This document shows positions 52,502 to 62,184 of a stretch of DNA of 64,000 nt, piece by piece. Both the position numbers and the translations under genes were made by a program. The notes beneath the pieces are model-generated. The model did no database searches, had not been told where the DNA came from, and was given only the letters and a program-made list of their open reading frames with translations. Source of the stretch: Chitinophaga cymbidii (GTDB taxonomy: Bacteria > Bacteroidota > Bacteroidia > Chitinophagales > Chitinophagaceae); contig NZ_BKAU01000001.1 in the NCBI RefSeq assembly GCF_007992715.1, positions 186,001 through 250,000 of the forward strand, given 5' to 3'. Position 1 is the first letter of the stretch; each line of letters begins with the position of its first letter.

Positions 52502-53734
52502 ATGTCTCAGAAAATTAAAGTTGCAAACCCTGTAGTAGAGCTGGATGGCGACGAAATGACACGGATCATCTGGAAGTTCATTAAAGACAAACTGATCATT
52601 CCATATCTTGACCTGGATATTAAGTACTTTGACCTTGGCATGGAGCACCGCGATGCTACCAACGACCAGGTAACCATAGATGCGGCCAATGCCATCAAAC
52701 AATACAACGTTGGCATCAAATGCGCTACCATCACGCCGGATGAGCAACGTGTGGAGGAATTCAAGCTGAAGCAAATGTGGAAATCCCCCAACGGCACCAT
52801 CCGTAACATCCTCGATGGCACCGTGTTCCGCGAGCCGATCGTTATGAAGAACGTTCCGCGCCTCGTGCCCAACTGGACCGCTCCCATCTGCATCGGCCGT
52901 CACGCTTTCGGCGACCAGTACCGCGCCACCGACTTCGTTGTAAAAGGCAAAGGCAAGCTCACCATTAAGTTTGAAGGAGAGAACGGCGAAGTGATCGAAC
53001 ATGAAGTATACCAGTTCAAAGGCGACGGCGTTGCGCTCGCTATGTACAATACAGACGAGTCCATCCGCGGTTTCGCACGCGCATGCTTCAACCAGGCTAT
53101 CATCAAAAAATGGCCGCTGTACCTCAGCACCAAGAACACCATCCTGAAAAAATACGATGGCCGTTTCAAAGATATTTTCGAAGAAACTTACCAGAAAGAA
53201 TTCAAAGCTGAATTCGACAAGCTGGGCCTCACCTACGAACATCGCCTGATCGATGACATGGTGGCCTCCGCGCTGAAATGGCACGGCAATTTTGTATGGG
53301 CTTGTAAGAACTATGATGGCGACGTACAATCCGATACCGTTGCGCAAGGCTTCGGTTCCCTCGGCCTGATGACCTCCACACTGGTTACGCCGGACGGCAA
53401 GACCATGGAAGCGGAAGCCGCGCACGGCACCGTAACCCGCCACTACCGCGACCACCAGGCTGGCAAACCCACTTCCACCAACCCCATCGCCTCCATCTTC
53501 GCATGGACACGCGGCCTGGAATTCCGTGGCAAGCTGGATAACAACCAGGAGCTGATCAACTTCGCACAGGCGCTGGAACAGGTTTGTATCGAAACCGTTG
53601 AAAGCGGCAAGATGACCAAAGACCTCGCTGTTTGTATCCACGGCAACAAAGTGGAACACGGCAAACACTACCTCTACACTGAAGAGTTCCTTCAGGAGCT
53701 GGACACAGCGCTGAAAGCGAAACTCGGCAAATAG
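52502..53734 (+). CDS. NADP-dependent isocitrate dehydrogenase, eukaryote (IDH1/2) type
   Basis: A 410-residue enzyme of the homodimeric IDH family typified by human IDH1. Characteristic stretches are [58 protein letters not shown] and [14 protein letters not shown]. The last matches the NADP-binding region of the eukaryotic enzymes. The full length and all motifs suggest an active enzyme. It has its own promoter and a strong terminator, so the two dehydrogenases could be made under different conditions. Confidence 0.95.
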   Translation: MSQKIKVANPVVELDGDEMTRIIWKFIKDKLIIPYLDLDIKYFDLGMEHRDATNDQVTIDAANAIKQYNVGIKCATITPDEQRVEEFKLKQMWKSPNGTIRNILDGTVFREPIVMKNVPRLVPNWTAPICIGRHAFGDQYRATDFVVKGKGKLTIKFEGENGEVIEHEVYQFKGDGVALAMYNTDESIRGFARACFNQAIIKKWPLYLSTKNTILKKYDGRFKDIFEETYQKEFKAEFDKLGLTYEHRLIDDMVASALKWHGNFVWACKNYDGDVQSDTVAQGFGSLGLMTSTLVTPDGKTMEAEAAHGTVTRHYRDHQAGKPTSTNPIASIFAWTRGLEFRGKLDNNQELINFAQALEQVCIETVESGKMTKDLAVCIHGNKVEHGKHYLYTEEFLQELDTALKAKLGK

Positions 53735-53740
53735 ATCATG

Positions 53741-53775
53741 AAAAATCCCGGACCATCATCCGGGATTTTTTTTAC
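53741..53775 (+). terminator. Rho-independent terminator after the second isocitrate dehydrogenase gene
   Basis: A perfect 11-bp stem (AAAAATCCCGG with CCGGGATTTTT) with an 8-base loop runs into more T. Confidence 0.85.
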
Positions 53776-53877
53776 CTCGATCATCGGTATTTTTTCCCAG
53801 ATCATCCATTTAAGTTTCCTTTTTAATACCCGATCCCTACCTTTATCCCGCATTTTTCCACGTCATCTTTCATCATC

Positions 53878-55362
53878 ATGAAAATCTCCATCATCCTCGT
53901 TCTCTCCGCAGCGCTTGCAACCGCATTTTCGTTTGACGACCGCCAGCCGCAAAAGCCCAACGTGCTTTTCATTGCGGTAGACGACCTGAACGACTGGATC
54001 ACCCTCTTTGATCCCGCCAATCCCATCAAAACGCCCAACCTGCAAAGGCTGGCCGCCAAAGGTGTGTTCTTCCCGCGCGCCTACTGCTCCTCCCCTTCCT
54101 GCAATCCTTCGCGCACTTCTGTGTTGACCGGCACCCGCACCCACAAAAACGGCGTTTACGGTAATAAGTCCGACTGGCGGAAAGCCCTGCCCGAAGCAGA
54201 AACCATCCAGCAATATTTCATGAAGAACGCCTATTACTCCGCCGGCGCCGGCAAAATATTTCATCACCACTGGGATGGCGCCTTCCACGATGCCGCCTCT
54301 TTCCACGATTTTCAGCAGCTGCCGGATTCCTATCCGGACGCTCCTATCCCTCCAAAAAAACTGAACGGCCTGGAGCAATACGGCAGCAAAAATTCAGACT
54401 GGGGCGCATGGCCGCCGGATGAAAAAGATGCGCTGGACTACAGGACCGCCAGCTACGCCGAAGCCTTCCTGCGCCAGCCTTCCCGCAAACCGTTCTTTTT
54501 GAGCATCGGCATATTCAGGCCGCATATGCCTTTTTATGCGCCGCAGTCATACCGGGACAACTATCCCGTGCAAAACGCCGTGATGCCGGCAACGAAAAAA
54601 GACGACTGGAACGATCTTCCCGCCGGTGCTGATTCGCTGATGAAATCCACCAAATGGTTCTGGAGAGGCATTGAACGCGCCATGAAGAAAGACCCGCAAA
54701 CATGGGCCGATATGGTGGTTTCCTACCAGGCCGCGGCTTCGTTTGCGGATGCGCAGATCGGGCGTGTGCTGGATGCGCTTGAAAAAAGCGAATATGCCAA
54801 TAACACCATCATCGTACTATGGAGCGATCATGGTTATCACCTCGGGGAAAAACAGCATATCGAAAAGTTCGCGCTGTGGGAGAAAACCACCCATATTCCG
54901 TTCATACTCGTGGCGCCCGGGCAGATATCACCGGGAACAAGGATCAACACACCGGTTGATCTCACCACTATCTATCCAACTCTGACAGACCTCTGCGGAC
55001 TGAACAAAAAAAGCGGGCTGGACGGGCTTTCGCTGGTACCCTTACTGAAAGATCCCTCCACACCGTTCCCGCCCGCGCTGATGACTTACATGAAAGGAAA
55101 TCACGCCGTACGCACCGCGCAATGGCGGTATATCCAGTACGCGGACGGTACGGAGGAACTGTATGATCACTCGAAAGATGAGGCGGAATGGAACAATCTC
55201 GCGGGCAATAGCGGATACAAACAGGTGCTGGACAGCCTCCGGCAATTCATCCCGCGCGAGAATGCGGACGCGGTGCCCGATATGAAGAAGCCGCCGAACG
55301 TTACCAGTTCTGGCGCGGCGCGTAATCCCCGCCCCGGTTCCTCAGCATCAGGCCGATCGTAA
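53878..55362 (+). CDS. Secreted sulfatase (iduronate-2-sulfatase-like)
   Basis: A 494-residue exported sulfatase. The signal peptide ends near AFSFDD. The metal-binding Asp pair is in AVDDLNDWI, and C75 in CNPSRTSVLTG is the Cys that a maturase converts to formylglycine. A later SDHGYHLGEK holds further metal ligands. No anaerobic maturase gene is in the window. Substrate could be a sulfated glycosaminoglycan or other sulfated sugar. The last 62 bases overlap the 3' end of the opposing PorP/SprF gene, so the tail beyond about residue 475 may be an extension. Confidence 0.9.
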   Translation: MKISIILVLSAALATAFSFDDRQPQKPNVLFIAVDDLNDWITLFDPANPIKTPNLQRLAAKGVFFPRAYCSSPSCNPSRTSVLTGTRTHKNGVYGNKSDWRKALPEAETIQQYFMKNAYYSAGAGKIFHHHWDGAFHDAASFHDFQQLPDSYPDAPIPPKKLNGLEQYGSKNSDWGAWPPDEKDALDYRTASYAEAFLRQPSRKPFFLSIGIFRPHMPFYAPQSYRDNYPVQNAVMPATKKDDWNDLPAGADSLMKSTKWFWRGIERAMKKDPQTWADMVVSYQAAASFADAQIGRVLDALEKSEYANNTIIVLWSDHGYHLGEKQHIEKFALWEKTTHIPFILVAPGQISPGTRINTPVDLTTIYPTLTDLCGLNKKSGLDGLSLVPLLKDPSTPFPPALMTYMKGNHAVRTAQWRYIQYADGTEELYDHSKDEAEWNNLAGNSGYKQVLDSLRQFIPRENADAVPDMKKPPNVTSSGAARNPRPGSSASGRS

Positions 55363-56332
55363 TTTCGTGCGTGCCCTTGCTGACAAAGTTCAGTGAAGAT
55401 GCCGTATAGTCATAAGCGTAGCCGATATTCAGCATGGGGGTGATGTATACGCCCAGCATGCCCGCAAATCCATCGTCAACACGATAATTTACACCGGCCC
55501 ACAAGCGGTCGCGGTACAGGAGCTTTGCATTTGCGTCGATGCCGAGCGGGGCCGGCGCGATGGACTTCAGCATGATGGAAGGCAGCACGGTGAAATCGTT
55601 ATTGAGCCACAGGCGGTAACCTGCGGTGATGAAAATATGCGGCGTCAGTCCATCCCGTTCAGCATCGGTCACAACGCCCCCTTCGTCATACGTCAGCTCC
55701 TGCGGAATGATATTCTGCACAGACACGCCGCCGAAAAAATCCGCGGAATACAGCCAGACGCCCGCCGTAACATCAGGTTTCCATCTTTTCATCAACCCAA
55801 CGCCCGCCACGGTCGGATCACCGGGATCGGCGAATTGCAGTTTGTCCGCATCCAGGCTGTACGTTTGCATGCCCGCGCCAATACCCGCGCTGATGCTGGT
55901 TCTCGGCCCGAGGCCAATGTGATGCGCATACGCGGCATTCACGGCAAAGCGGCGTATAGGCCCGGTGACATCGCTCAGGACGGTCAGGCCCACACCAGGA
56001 TGTGAGGGCGGAGCGGTATAGTCGTCCCAATACGATTTATCACGGGAATGATAACGCATATCCGTTGGCGTTACATTCTGCCGCGCATATTTGCCTACAG
56101 GCCCGTGGGCGGACAAATAGCTGGTGACCGGCGCATCCTGCAGGCCGGCCCACTGATGGCGGTGACTGGCCCTTACATCCCAGTAGCTTTCAATTCCCGC
56201 CAGCGCGGGGTTGATGATAAAGGGATTCATGAGATACTGCGTATAATGAGGCTGCTGCTGCGCGATGGCTGCCGGCGTGAACGCCAGCAACAGCAGGACC
56301 GTGCGAAATATTGATCTGATCATAACAAACAT
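55301..56332 (-). CDS. PorP/SprF-family type IX secretion outer-membrane protein
   Basis: A 343-residue outer-membrane beta-barrel of the PorP/SprF family, which anchors or helps secrete type-B CTD cargo of the type IX system. Signal peptide ends at AAIAQ. The HYTQYLMNPFIINPALAG start and the SYWDVRASHRHQWAGL segment are diagnostic; the C-terminus RGGDYAPRQNW is also typical. The start overlaps the stop of the CHU_C-domain gene by one base (TAATG), so the two are translationally coupled. Confidence 0.92.
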   Translation of the reverse strand: MFVMIRSIFRTVLLLLAFTPAAIAQQQPHYTQYLMNPFIINPALAGIESYWDVRASHRHQWAGLQDAPVTSYLSAHGPVGKYARQNVTPTDMRYHSRDKSYWDDYTAPPSHPGVGLTVLSDVTGPIRRFAVNAAYAHHIGLGPRTSISAGIGAGMQTYSLDADKLQFADPGDPTVAGVGLMKRWKPDVTAGVWLYSADFFGGVSVQNIIPQELTYDEGGVVTDAERDGLTPHIFITAGYRLWLNNDFTVLPSIMLKSIAPAPLGIDANAKLLYRDRLWAGVNYRVDDGFAGMLGVYITPMLNIGYAYDYTASSLNFVSKGTHEITIGLMLRNRGGDYAPRQNW

Positions 56333-59300
56333 TATTTAAGGATGGTAACGGAACCTGAAACGGGTTTTTCTCCTGCCCCCGGTTGTATGACGTAATAGTA
56401 GGTACCGATGGGCAATGCCGATCCGCGGTACTTACCGTCCCAGGCAGTGCCATAGCCCGCCGAGCGGAACAGGCGCTGACCATAGCGGTTAAATACTTCC
56501 ACGATGCAGTCGGGATAATGCACCAGCTCCCGGATCACCCAGGTATCGTTGATATTATCACCATTCGGCGAGAAGACGTTCGGCGGTTTGATCGCTTTGA
56601 TGACCGTTACGGTGACGTTATCGCTGGCCGTACAGTTCCGGCCGCTGGTGGCGGTCAGTGTGTACACCGCATCCCGTGTGGCTACCAGCGATGCGCGCAG
56701 CACATTGGGATCGATAAAATCACCCGCCGGCGACCACTGGAAAGTTACCTGCGTGGAATCGTTCGCGGACGGTTGTAGCTGTACCTGAGCGCCCTGCCTT
56801 ACCGTAATGGCAGGCCCCGCATCGATGACAGGCAATACCATAGCAACGACAGGAATACTGAAAGGTTCGGACACACAGCCTGCCGCATCCGTTACCTGTA
56901 GCCGCACATCAAAGTCGCCCGATGCATTGAAACGCCTGGAGGGGTTCGCGGTGGATGCGGTGCCGCCGTCCCCGAAATTCCAGTTCCATGCGCTGACACC
57001 GCCCGTGCTCATGTCTGTGAACGTAACAGATCCGCCCTGGCATATGGAATCAGCGGAAGCAACGAAGCTGGCTACCGGCCGCGGATTGACGGTGATGCTG
57101 CTGCTTGCGGAATCCACACATCCTTCGGAAGTGGTAAAAATATATTTGACGGCATGCGTACCAACGCCCGCCACTGCCGGATCAAAACTACCGGTACCGC
57201 TAACGCCGGTACCGCTGTAGATGCCATTTCCCGCCAGGTTGTTCTCCACGCTGGCAGTCGCCACCGTTACCGGACCGGGTTGTGAAGCGCATACCGGCGG
57301 AATTACGCCATAAGCAAGTTCCGGCAGCATGCCGAGTTCCACCCGCACCGTTGTATCATTCGTACATCCGTTTACGGTAGTTGCTGTGTACACTACATCA
57401 TATTCACCGGGTTGCGCGTAGTGATGCACCGGATCTTTTGTGGTGGACAGCGCCGAGCCGTCCCCGAAATTCCACTGGTAACCGCTGATCGTTTGTCCGT
57501 CAACGGTAGCAGCTTCACCGGTGAAAGACGCTTCGCCGTTTACAGGAAGGCAGCCGGAAGGCAATGTGAGCGTCAGCGCGGGGCTGGCCCGCACAGTGAA
57601 CGTAGTTGTGACCGAATCTTTACATCCTTCGGAAGTAGTGAATACATATTTGGCGGTGTGCATGCCGGCGCCTGCAATGGCCGGGGACAAGCTGCCTGCC
57701 GCATCAATACCGGGGCCGCTATAAATGCCGCTGCCGGTGGCGCCGTTCAGCACGGTGGCCAATGCCGCGGAAACAGGGCCGGTGGCATTTTCACAAACCG
57801 GCGGCACTACGGAATAGCTCAATTCCGGCTTGGCAGAAACTGCCACATCGAATGTAGAATCACTTGAACATCCGTTGCTCGTGGTTACGGTATAATGCAC
57901 CGGGTAGGTGCTGTCTTTTGCATACTGGTAAACGGCGTCTTTTGTAGCAGCGGTGCCGCTGCCATCTCCGAAATCCCATTGGTAACCGCTGATCGTTTGT
58001 CCGTCAGGGGTAGCAGGGCTGCTGGTGAAAGCAGCGCTTCTGTCCGTGGGCAGGCAATCATCCGGTGCGGTCAATGTGATGACAGGATTGGCATGCACGG
58101 TCACTGTTGTGCTGGCGGTATCGCTGATGCAAAGTGCGCTGAATTTTGTTACCAGCTTTACAGTATAAGTACCATAAGTCTGATAAGTTGCGGATGACGT
58201 TGTGATCGAATCGATCAGTTGTGCGCCATTGCCGAAATCCCATGAACGGGTAAGATTATGCGGACTGCCGGCGTAAGCGGACGTATCGGTAAACGTCAGC
58301 GCCCCGGTTTCGCATACGGCCGGCACAGCGCTGGTGAAGCCCGCCGTAGGGCGGTCATGTATCTCGATCGATGCGGAATCCAGGCTGACGCAGCCTTCGG
58401 TAGATATCGCCTGTAATTTTGCCTGCTGCGTGCCGGGAAGGAAAAGCGCCTTTGCTTCTCTCGTGTTGGCGGTGCTGCCGTCCGGGAAAGTCCACGTCCA
58501 TTTATCGAATGTAAAACCGCCGTTCGTTTCGGCTGCGGAAAGATATACCGTATCCAGCGTGCAGGCCGTAACGTTAGTCATAGTGAAGGATATATCCGGA
58601 GAAGGTTTTACTGTTACCGGGATGATGGTGGTATCAGCCTGCTGGCATGTAGTTATAGCGGGATTGAGGGATACCACGGGAATGTAATAATCTCCTTCCT
58701 GCGAAAAGGTATAATCCTGCGGCAGCGTGTATTGATAATAGGTAGCGCCGTCCACCACCTGCGTCCCGGTATGGGCCGGCGCGTTCTGAACAACATCGGC
58801 GGCCGGTGCAACAGTGGCGCCAACGCTGCTGATCTTCCACGTCAACGTAACAGGTTGATAAGGTAACAATACGGATAGCTTGACGGGAGTCCCTTTACAG
58901 GAGAAGTCATTGCTGGGGGCGGCGCCTTCGCTGTTCTTTATCTGCCCGATGCCGGTAAGGTCATTCAGGCTCAGGCCCACGTTATAACCATAGCTTTCCA
59001 CGATTCCCATACCGTAGGTGATGCCGGTGAAAGGCTGATCGCAGGTGATCATGCCCTGTGCAACAGCGGCATTGTACCGCTTGACGACCACGGTGTATTC
59101 CGGCAGCCGGGGATGCGGATAGGTATGTTCAAAGCTGTTGCTTCCGTCAATTAAAAGGGAAGACAAGGCGGCCGTCGGAACGATCAGCGTTACGTAGTTG
59201 ACAGTTATGTTTTCACTTGTACTGCGGTAGAAAGCCGTTTTCTTTACCCCCTGCCCCAACGGGCTCAAATAGATCATTTCCGGATCACCCGGACCTGAAG

Positions 59301-60399
59301 CGTCCGGACAACCGCCGCTGGACGACATGTATTGCGCTACCAGCACAGCTTTGTCTGCCTCGATCAGGTCTGCCGTGTTGCTGACGAACTCGTAATAGGC
59401 ATTATTCGTTAACCCGGTGAGCGTCGTACCATTTCTTTTCACCTCCGTAGCCGGATCTGTCACCAGTACGCGGTAAAGACCGGTCCGCATATCCGTTGCA
59501 GCATCGCCGTTGGAAAAAGGCGCTGTGAGGTAACGGCGGCCCCAGGTTTGCTCCGGCAGCAATTGCTGGATAATATTATCCCCGCCACCCGGCGAGCCGG
59601 AGGGGCAGGTGATATAAGTACGGCTGCTTCCGGAAAAGGCGCCGATAGGATGACAAATGCCGGAACTATTAGGGATCGAGCGGACCTTTGTGCCGGTAAG
59701 ATCATGTCCCCACCCACCTCCGATCGCGGCTCCTACCACCTGGTAGATATCCCCTTTGTTCATGGTCACAGTGAAAGGAACACCCGGCGGCCTCCCGTTA
59801 CGTGTCGGCGCGGATGGCGTGATCTCGAATGTGGTATTGTCTTCCTTTGCCACCACATACATCCATGAAAAACAGTTGTCCTGGTAATACTGCTGGCTGT
59901 TCAGCGAGGTATAATTATATCCCCAGGTTGCAGTAGGCATCAGCATCGTAGCGCCGCTGGAAGCACTTCCAAAAATATGCGCATTGGCTACTATCGGCAC
60001 ATTACTCACAATGTGAATGCCTTTATTGGAAAAGATGCCTTCACTGCCTGTACCCCCGAAATCCGGCGGCACAGAATATAAGCGGGTATCATAAAAGCCG
60101 GCTTTGGGAATAAATTCAGTGGTGATGGAAGTATTGGCGGGAATATTGTAAGTCCGCGTCCAGGCCGTACCGTCAATGGTAACGGTCACATTGGCCGGCT
60201 GCTCTGCGCTGAGGTAGAGCACCATTTCCTGTGTGTTGCCCATGCCGGGTTCCATGAACTGGTGGTGCCCATACCCGACCCAGAAGTCAGTGCCGGTATT
60301 GGATTTATTTTGTGCGAAAACAGCAGGCTGTATCAATAGCGTACAGGCAACAAGCAATAGGGCGCGCAGGTTGAATACGCGGAACATCCATGATTTCAT
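56332..60399 (-). CDS. Large secreted IgGFc-like/PKD protein with type IX (CHU_C) C-terminal domain
   Basis: A 1355-residue exported protein. After the signal peptide, residues about 35-430 resemble the IgGFc-binding protein N-terminal domain (TDFWVGYGHHQF). Five PKD-type domains follow (near residues 610-690, 700-775, 785-865, 955-1030 and 1120-1195), with FGDG turns such as YQWDFGDGSG and YQWNFGDGSA, alternating with smaller IYSG-containing domains. The last ~85 residues are a CHU_C gliding-motility type-B sorting domain (NVFSPNGDNINDTW). It is probably a surface adhesin. The PKD-IYSG unit has been duplicated internally. Confidence 0.93.
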   Translation of the reverse strand: MKSWMFRVFNLRALLLVACTLLIQPAVFAQNKSNTGTDFWVGYGHHQFMEPGMGNTQEMVLYLSAEQPANVTVTIDGTAWTRTYNIPANTSITTEFIPKAGFYDTRLYSVPPDFGGTGSEGIFSNKGIHIVSNVPIVANAHIFGSASSGATMLMPTATWGYNYTSLNSQQYYQDNCFSWMYVVAKEDNTTFEITPSAPTRNGRPPGVPFTVTMNKGDIYQVVGAAIGGGWGHDLTGTKVRSIPNSSGICHPIGAFSGSSRTYITCPSGSPGGGDNIIQQLLPEQTWGRRYLTAPFSNGDAATDMRTGLYRVLVTDPATEVKRNGTTLTGLTNNAYYEFVSNTADLIEADKAVLVAQYMSSSGGCPDASGPGDPEMIYLSPLGQGVKKTAFYRSTSENITVNYVTLIVPTAALSSLLIDGSNSFEHTYPHPRLPEYTVVVKRYNAAVAQGMITCDQPFTGITYGMGIVESYGYNVGLSLNDLTGIGQIKNSEGAAPSNDFSCKGTPVKLSVLLPYQPVTLTWKISSVGATVAPAADVVQNAPAHTGTQVVDGATYYQYTLPQDYTFSQEGDYYIPVVSLNPAITTCQQADTTIIPVTVKPSPDISFTMTNVTACTLDTVYLSAAETNGGFTFDKWTWTFPDGSTANTREAKALFLPGTQQAKLQAISTEGCVSLDSASIEIHDRPTAGFTSAVPAVCETGALTFTDTSAYAGSPHNLTRSWDFGNGAQLIDSITTSSATYQTYGTYTVKLVTKFSALCISDTASTTVTVHANPVITLTAPDDCLPTDRSAAFTSSPATPDGQTISGYQWDFGDGSGTAATKDAVYQYAKDSTYPVHYTVTTSNGCSSDSTFDVAVSAKPELSYSVVPPVCENATGPVSAALATVLNGATGSGIYSGPGIDAAGSLSPAIAGAGMHTAKYVFTTSEGCKDSVTTTFTVRASPALTLTLPSGCLPVNGEASFTGEAATVDGQTISGYQWNFGDGSALSTTKDPVHHYAQPGEYDVVYTATTVNGCTNDTTVRVELGMLPELAYGVIPPVCASQPGPVTVATASVENNLAGNGIYSGTGVSGTGSFDPAVAGVGTHAVKYIFTTSEGCVDSASSSITVNPRPVASFVASADSICQGGSVTFTDMSTGGVSAWNWNFGDGGTASTANPSRRFNASGDFDVRLQVTDAAGCVSEPFSIPVVAMVLPVIDAGPAITVRQGAQVQLQPSANDSTQVTFQWSPAGDFIDPNVLRASLVATRDAVYTLTATSGRNCTASDNVTVTVIKAIKPPNVFSPNGDNINDTWVIRELVHYPDCIVEVFNRYGQRLFRSAGYGTAWDGKYRGSALPIGTYYYVIQPGAGEKPVSGSVTILK

Positions 60400-60453
60400 T
60401 GTAGTGGTTTAAAGCACAGGGTTATGGTTACAAATCATCACCAAGATAGAGAA

Positions 60454-62115
60454 CTATTTATCAAAAGTGAAATATTGCCGCAGCGCCTTATCCTCCCCGT
60501 AAATGTCCTCATAGAACTGCATTCTGCCATACCGTACCTCCGCCGTGAAGTATCTCACATAAATGGGTAACCGTTTAACAAGATTATACTGCCGCTTTTC
60601 CTCGCGTTCCAGCCAGGTGCGCACACTGTCCCGCATAGCGGGATCGGGATCTTCCCGCACCATGTACATCGCCAGGCTGTCCCACTGCTGCACCCGTACG
60701 CAGCCATGGCTTAACGCACGGTTGGAGTTGCTGAAGAGGGTGCGGTTATTGGTATCGTGCAGGTAGACGCTGTATTTGTTGAAGAAGTTGAATTTCATGA
60801 TGCCGAGGGAGTTGTCCAGCCCGTCCATCTGGCGCAGCACATAAGGGAAGTACTTGCGGCCCAGCTTGTTCCAGTCGATAGAATCGGGATTTACCACTTC
60901 TCCCTGGTGGTTCACCACTTCCAGGTTCTTTTCCACAAGGTAATAAGGGTCTTTCCTGATCTGGGGCAGCATTTCCTTAAAAACGATGCTGTAGGGCACG
61001 CGCCAATAGGGGTAAAGAATGAAGTTGGTCATCACCGAATTGAGCACCGGCGTGCGGGTGCGCGGGGCGCCTACGATCACGCGGGAATCGAGCACGGTAT
61101 CTTCATTTTCCAGCACGGTCATCCGGAAAGCCGGGATGTTCACGATCAGGTAGCGTTCCGGCAGGGTATCCGGCAGCTTCCGCCAGCGGTCCAGGTTGAG
61201 CGCCGCCTGCAGCAGCCAGTCCGAAGGCTGCTTGTTGAGGAGTTGCACGGTTTGTTTGCCGGCTACGCCGTCCGGGTAGATATTGAATTCGCGTTGAAAG
61301 TTCCTGACCGCGTTGCGGAGTGTGGCCGGGTCCGTTACGAGGGAAGAATCGAGGTGGCCGCTTTGTACAAGGCGGATGGCCAGCTGTTGCTGGAAGAGCG
61401 GTGTATCGGTGTATTGCTGGGGCAGTGTGTCCCAGCGTTTGTTGCCGTATTGTTGTTTGAACTGCTGTACGCCCTCTTTCAGCGCGGCATAACCGGCGTG
61501 GCCCGGCTCCTGGCGCTGCATCACGGAGGAAACGTCCCCCAGCCCCAGCGCATCCTGCATCAGCCCGGTAAGCACTTCATCCGTCAACAATGAATCCTTG
61601 CGCAACGTGATGCTGTCCCGCGGCGCAACGCCGTAATGCAGCTGGTAAGCCATTTTCAGGAAGGCGTCTGTCAGCAGTACGTCCACCCGCGCCCACAGCG
61701 CCGCGTCCCTGCCGGCGGCGGCATCTGTTTCCAGCTGAAGGGCAGCGGCGGACAGCGCTTTTACATGCAGCAGGCCGGGTACCAGCCCATAGTCGTCCGC
61801 CGTTTTGATCCACCGCATCATGGAAGCGGCAGCGGGATGTTCCTTTCCGTTCCGGGACCAGATAGCGGCGCCCCTGTTCACCTGGTAGGCATGCGTTAAC
61901 GCGGAAAGACGGAAGACGGCAATGCTGTCTTCCATCGCACCCTCATTGCCGGCAATATAATCCAGCCGCTCCGCGATCTGCTCAGGCACTACCTCGTCCA
62001 GTTGCCGGATATCCTTCACGATCTCCTTTTGCTGCGGTTGTCCCTTTCTATGCCCACATGCGGCGATGATAATGACGATCACCGGCCATATCCAGCCTTT
62101 CGTTAATTGATCCAT
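60454..62115 (-). CDS. L,D-transpeptidase (YcbB/LdtD-like)
   Basis: A 553-residue lipoprotein enzyme that makes 3,3 cross-links in peptidoglycan. Signal ends in IIAAC (C20 lipidated). A peptidoglycan-binding segment (NFQREFNIYPDGVAGKQTV) precedes the catalytic domain, whose active site is SHGCVRV with C472. The large scaffold domain before it is typical of the YcbB group. It may link the outer membrane to the wall. It is transcribed in the same direction as the downstream CHU_C gene, with a 54-base gap. Confidence 0.9.
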   Translation of the reverse strand: MDQLTKGWIWPVIVIIIAACGHRKGQPQQKEIVKDIRQLDEVVPEQIAERLDYIAGNEGAMEDSIAVFRLSALTHAYQVNRGAAIWSRNGKEHPAAASMMRWIKTADDYGLVPGLLHVKALSAAALQLETDAAAGRDAALWARVDVLLTDAFLKMAYQLHYGVAPRDSITLRKDSLLTDEVLTGLMQDALGLGDVSSVMQRQEPGHAGYAALKEGVQQFKQQYGNKRWDTLPQQYTDTPLFQQQLAIRLVQSGHLDSSLVTDPATLRNAVRNFQREFNIYPDGVAGKQTVQLLNKQPSDWLLQAALNLDRWRKLPDTLPERYLIVNIPAFRMTVLENEDTVLDSRVIVGAPRTRTPVLNSVMTNFILYPYWRVPYSIVFKEMLPQIRKDPYYLVEKNLEVVNHQGEVVNPDSIDWNKLGRKYFPYVLRQMDGLDNSLGIMKFNFFNKYSVYLHDTNNRTLFSNSNRALSHGCVRVQQWDSLAMYMVREDPDPAMRDSVRTWLEREEKRQYNLVKRLPIYVRYFTAEVRYGRMQFYEDIYGEDKALRQYFTFDK

Positions 62116-62184
62116 CAGGTTAACAGCGATATTTCAACGAAAATAGCAAAAAGCGGGTAGACCGGTATCGAATTAAAGTGTGAT

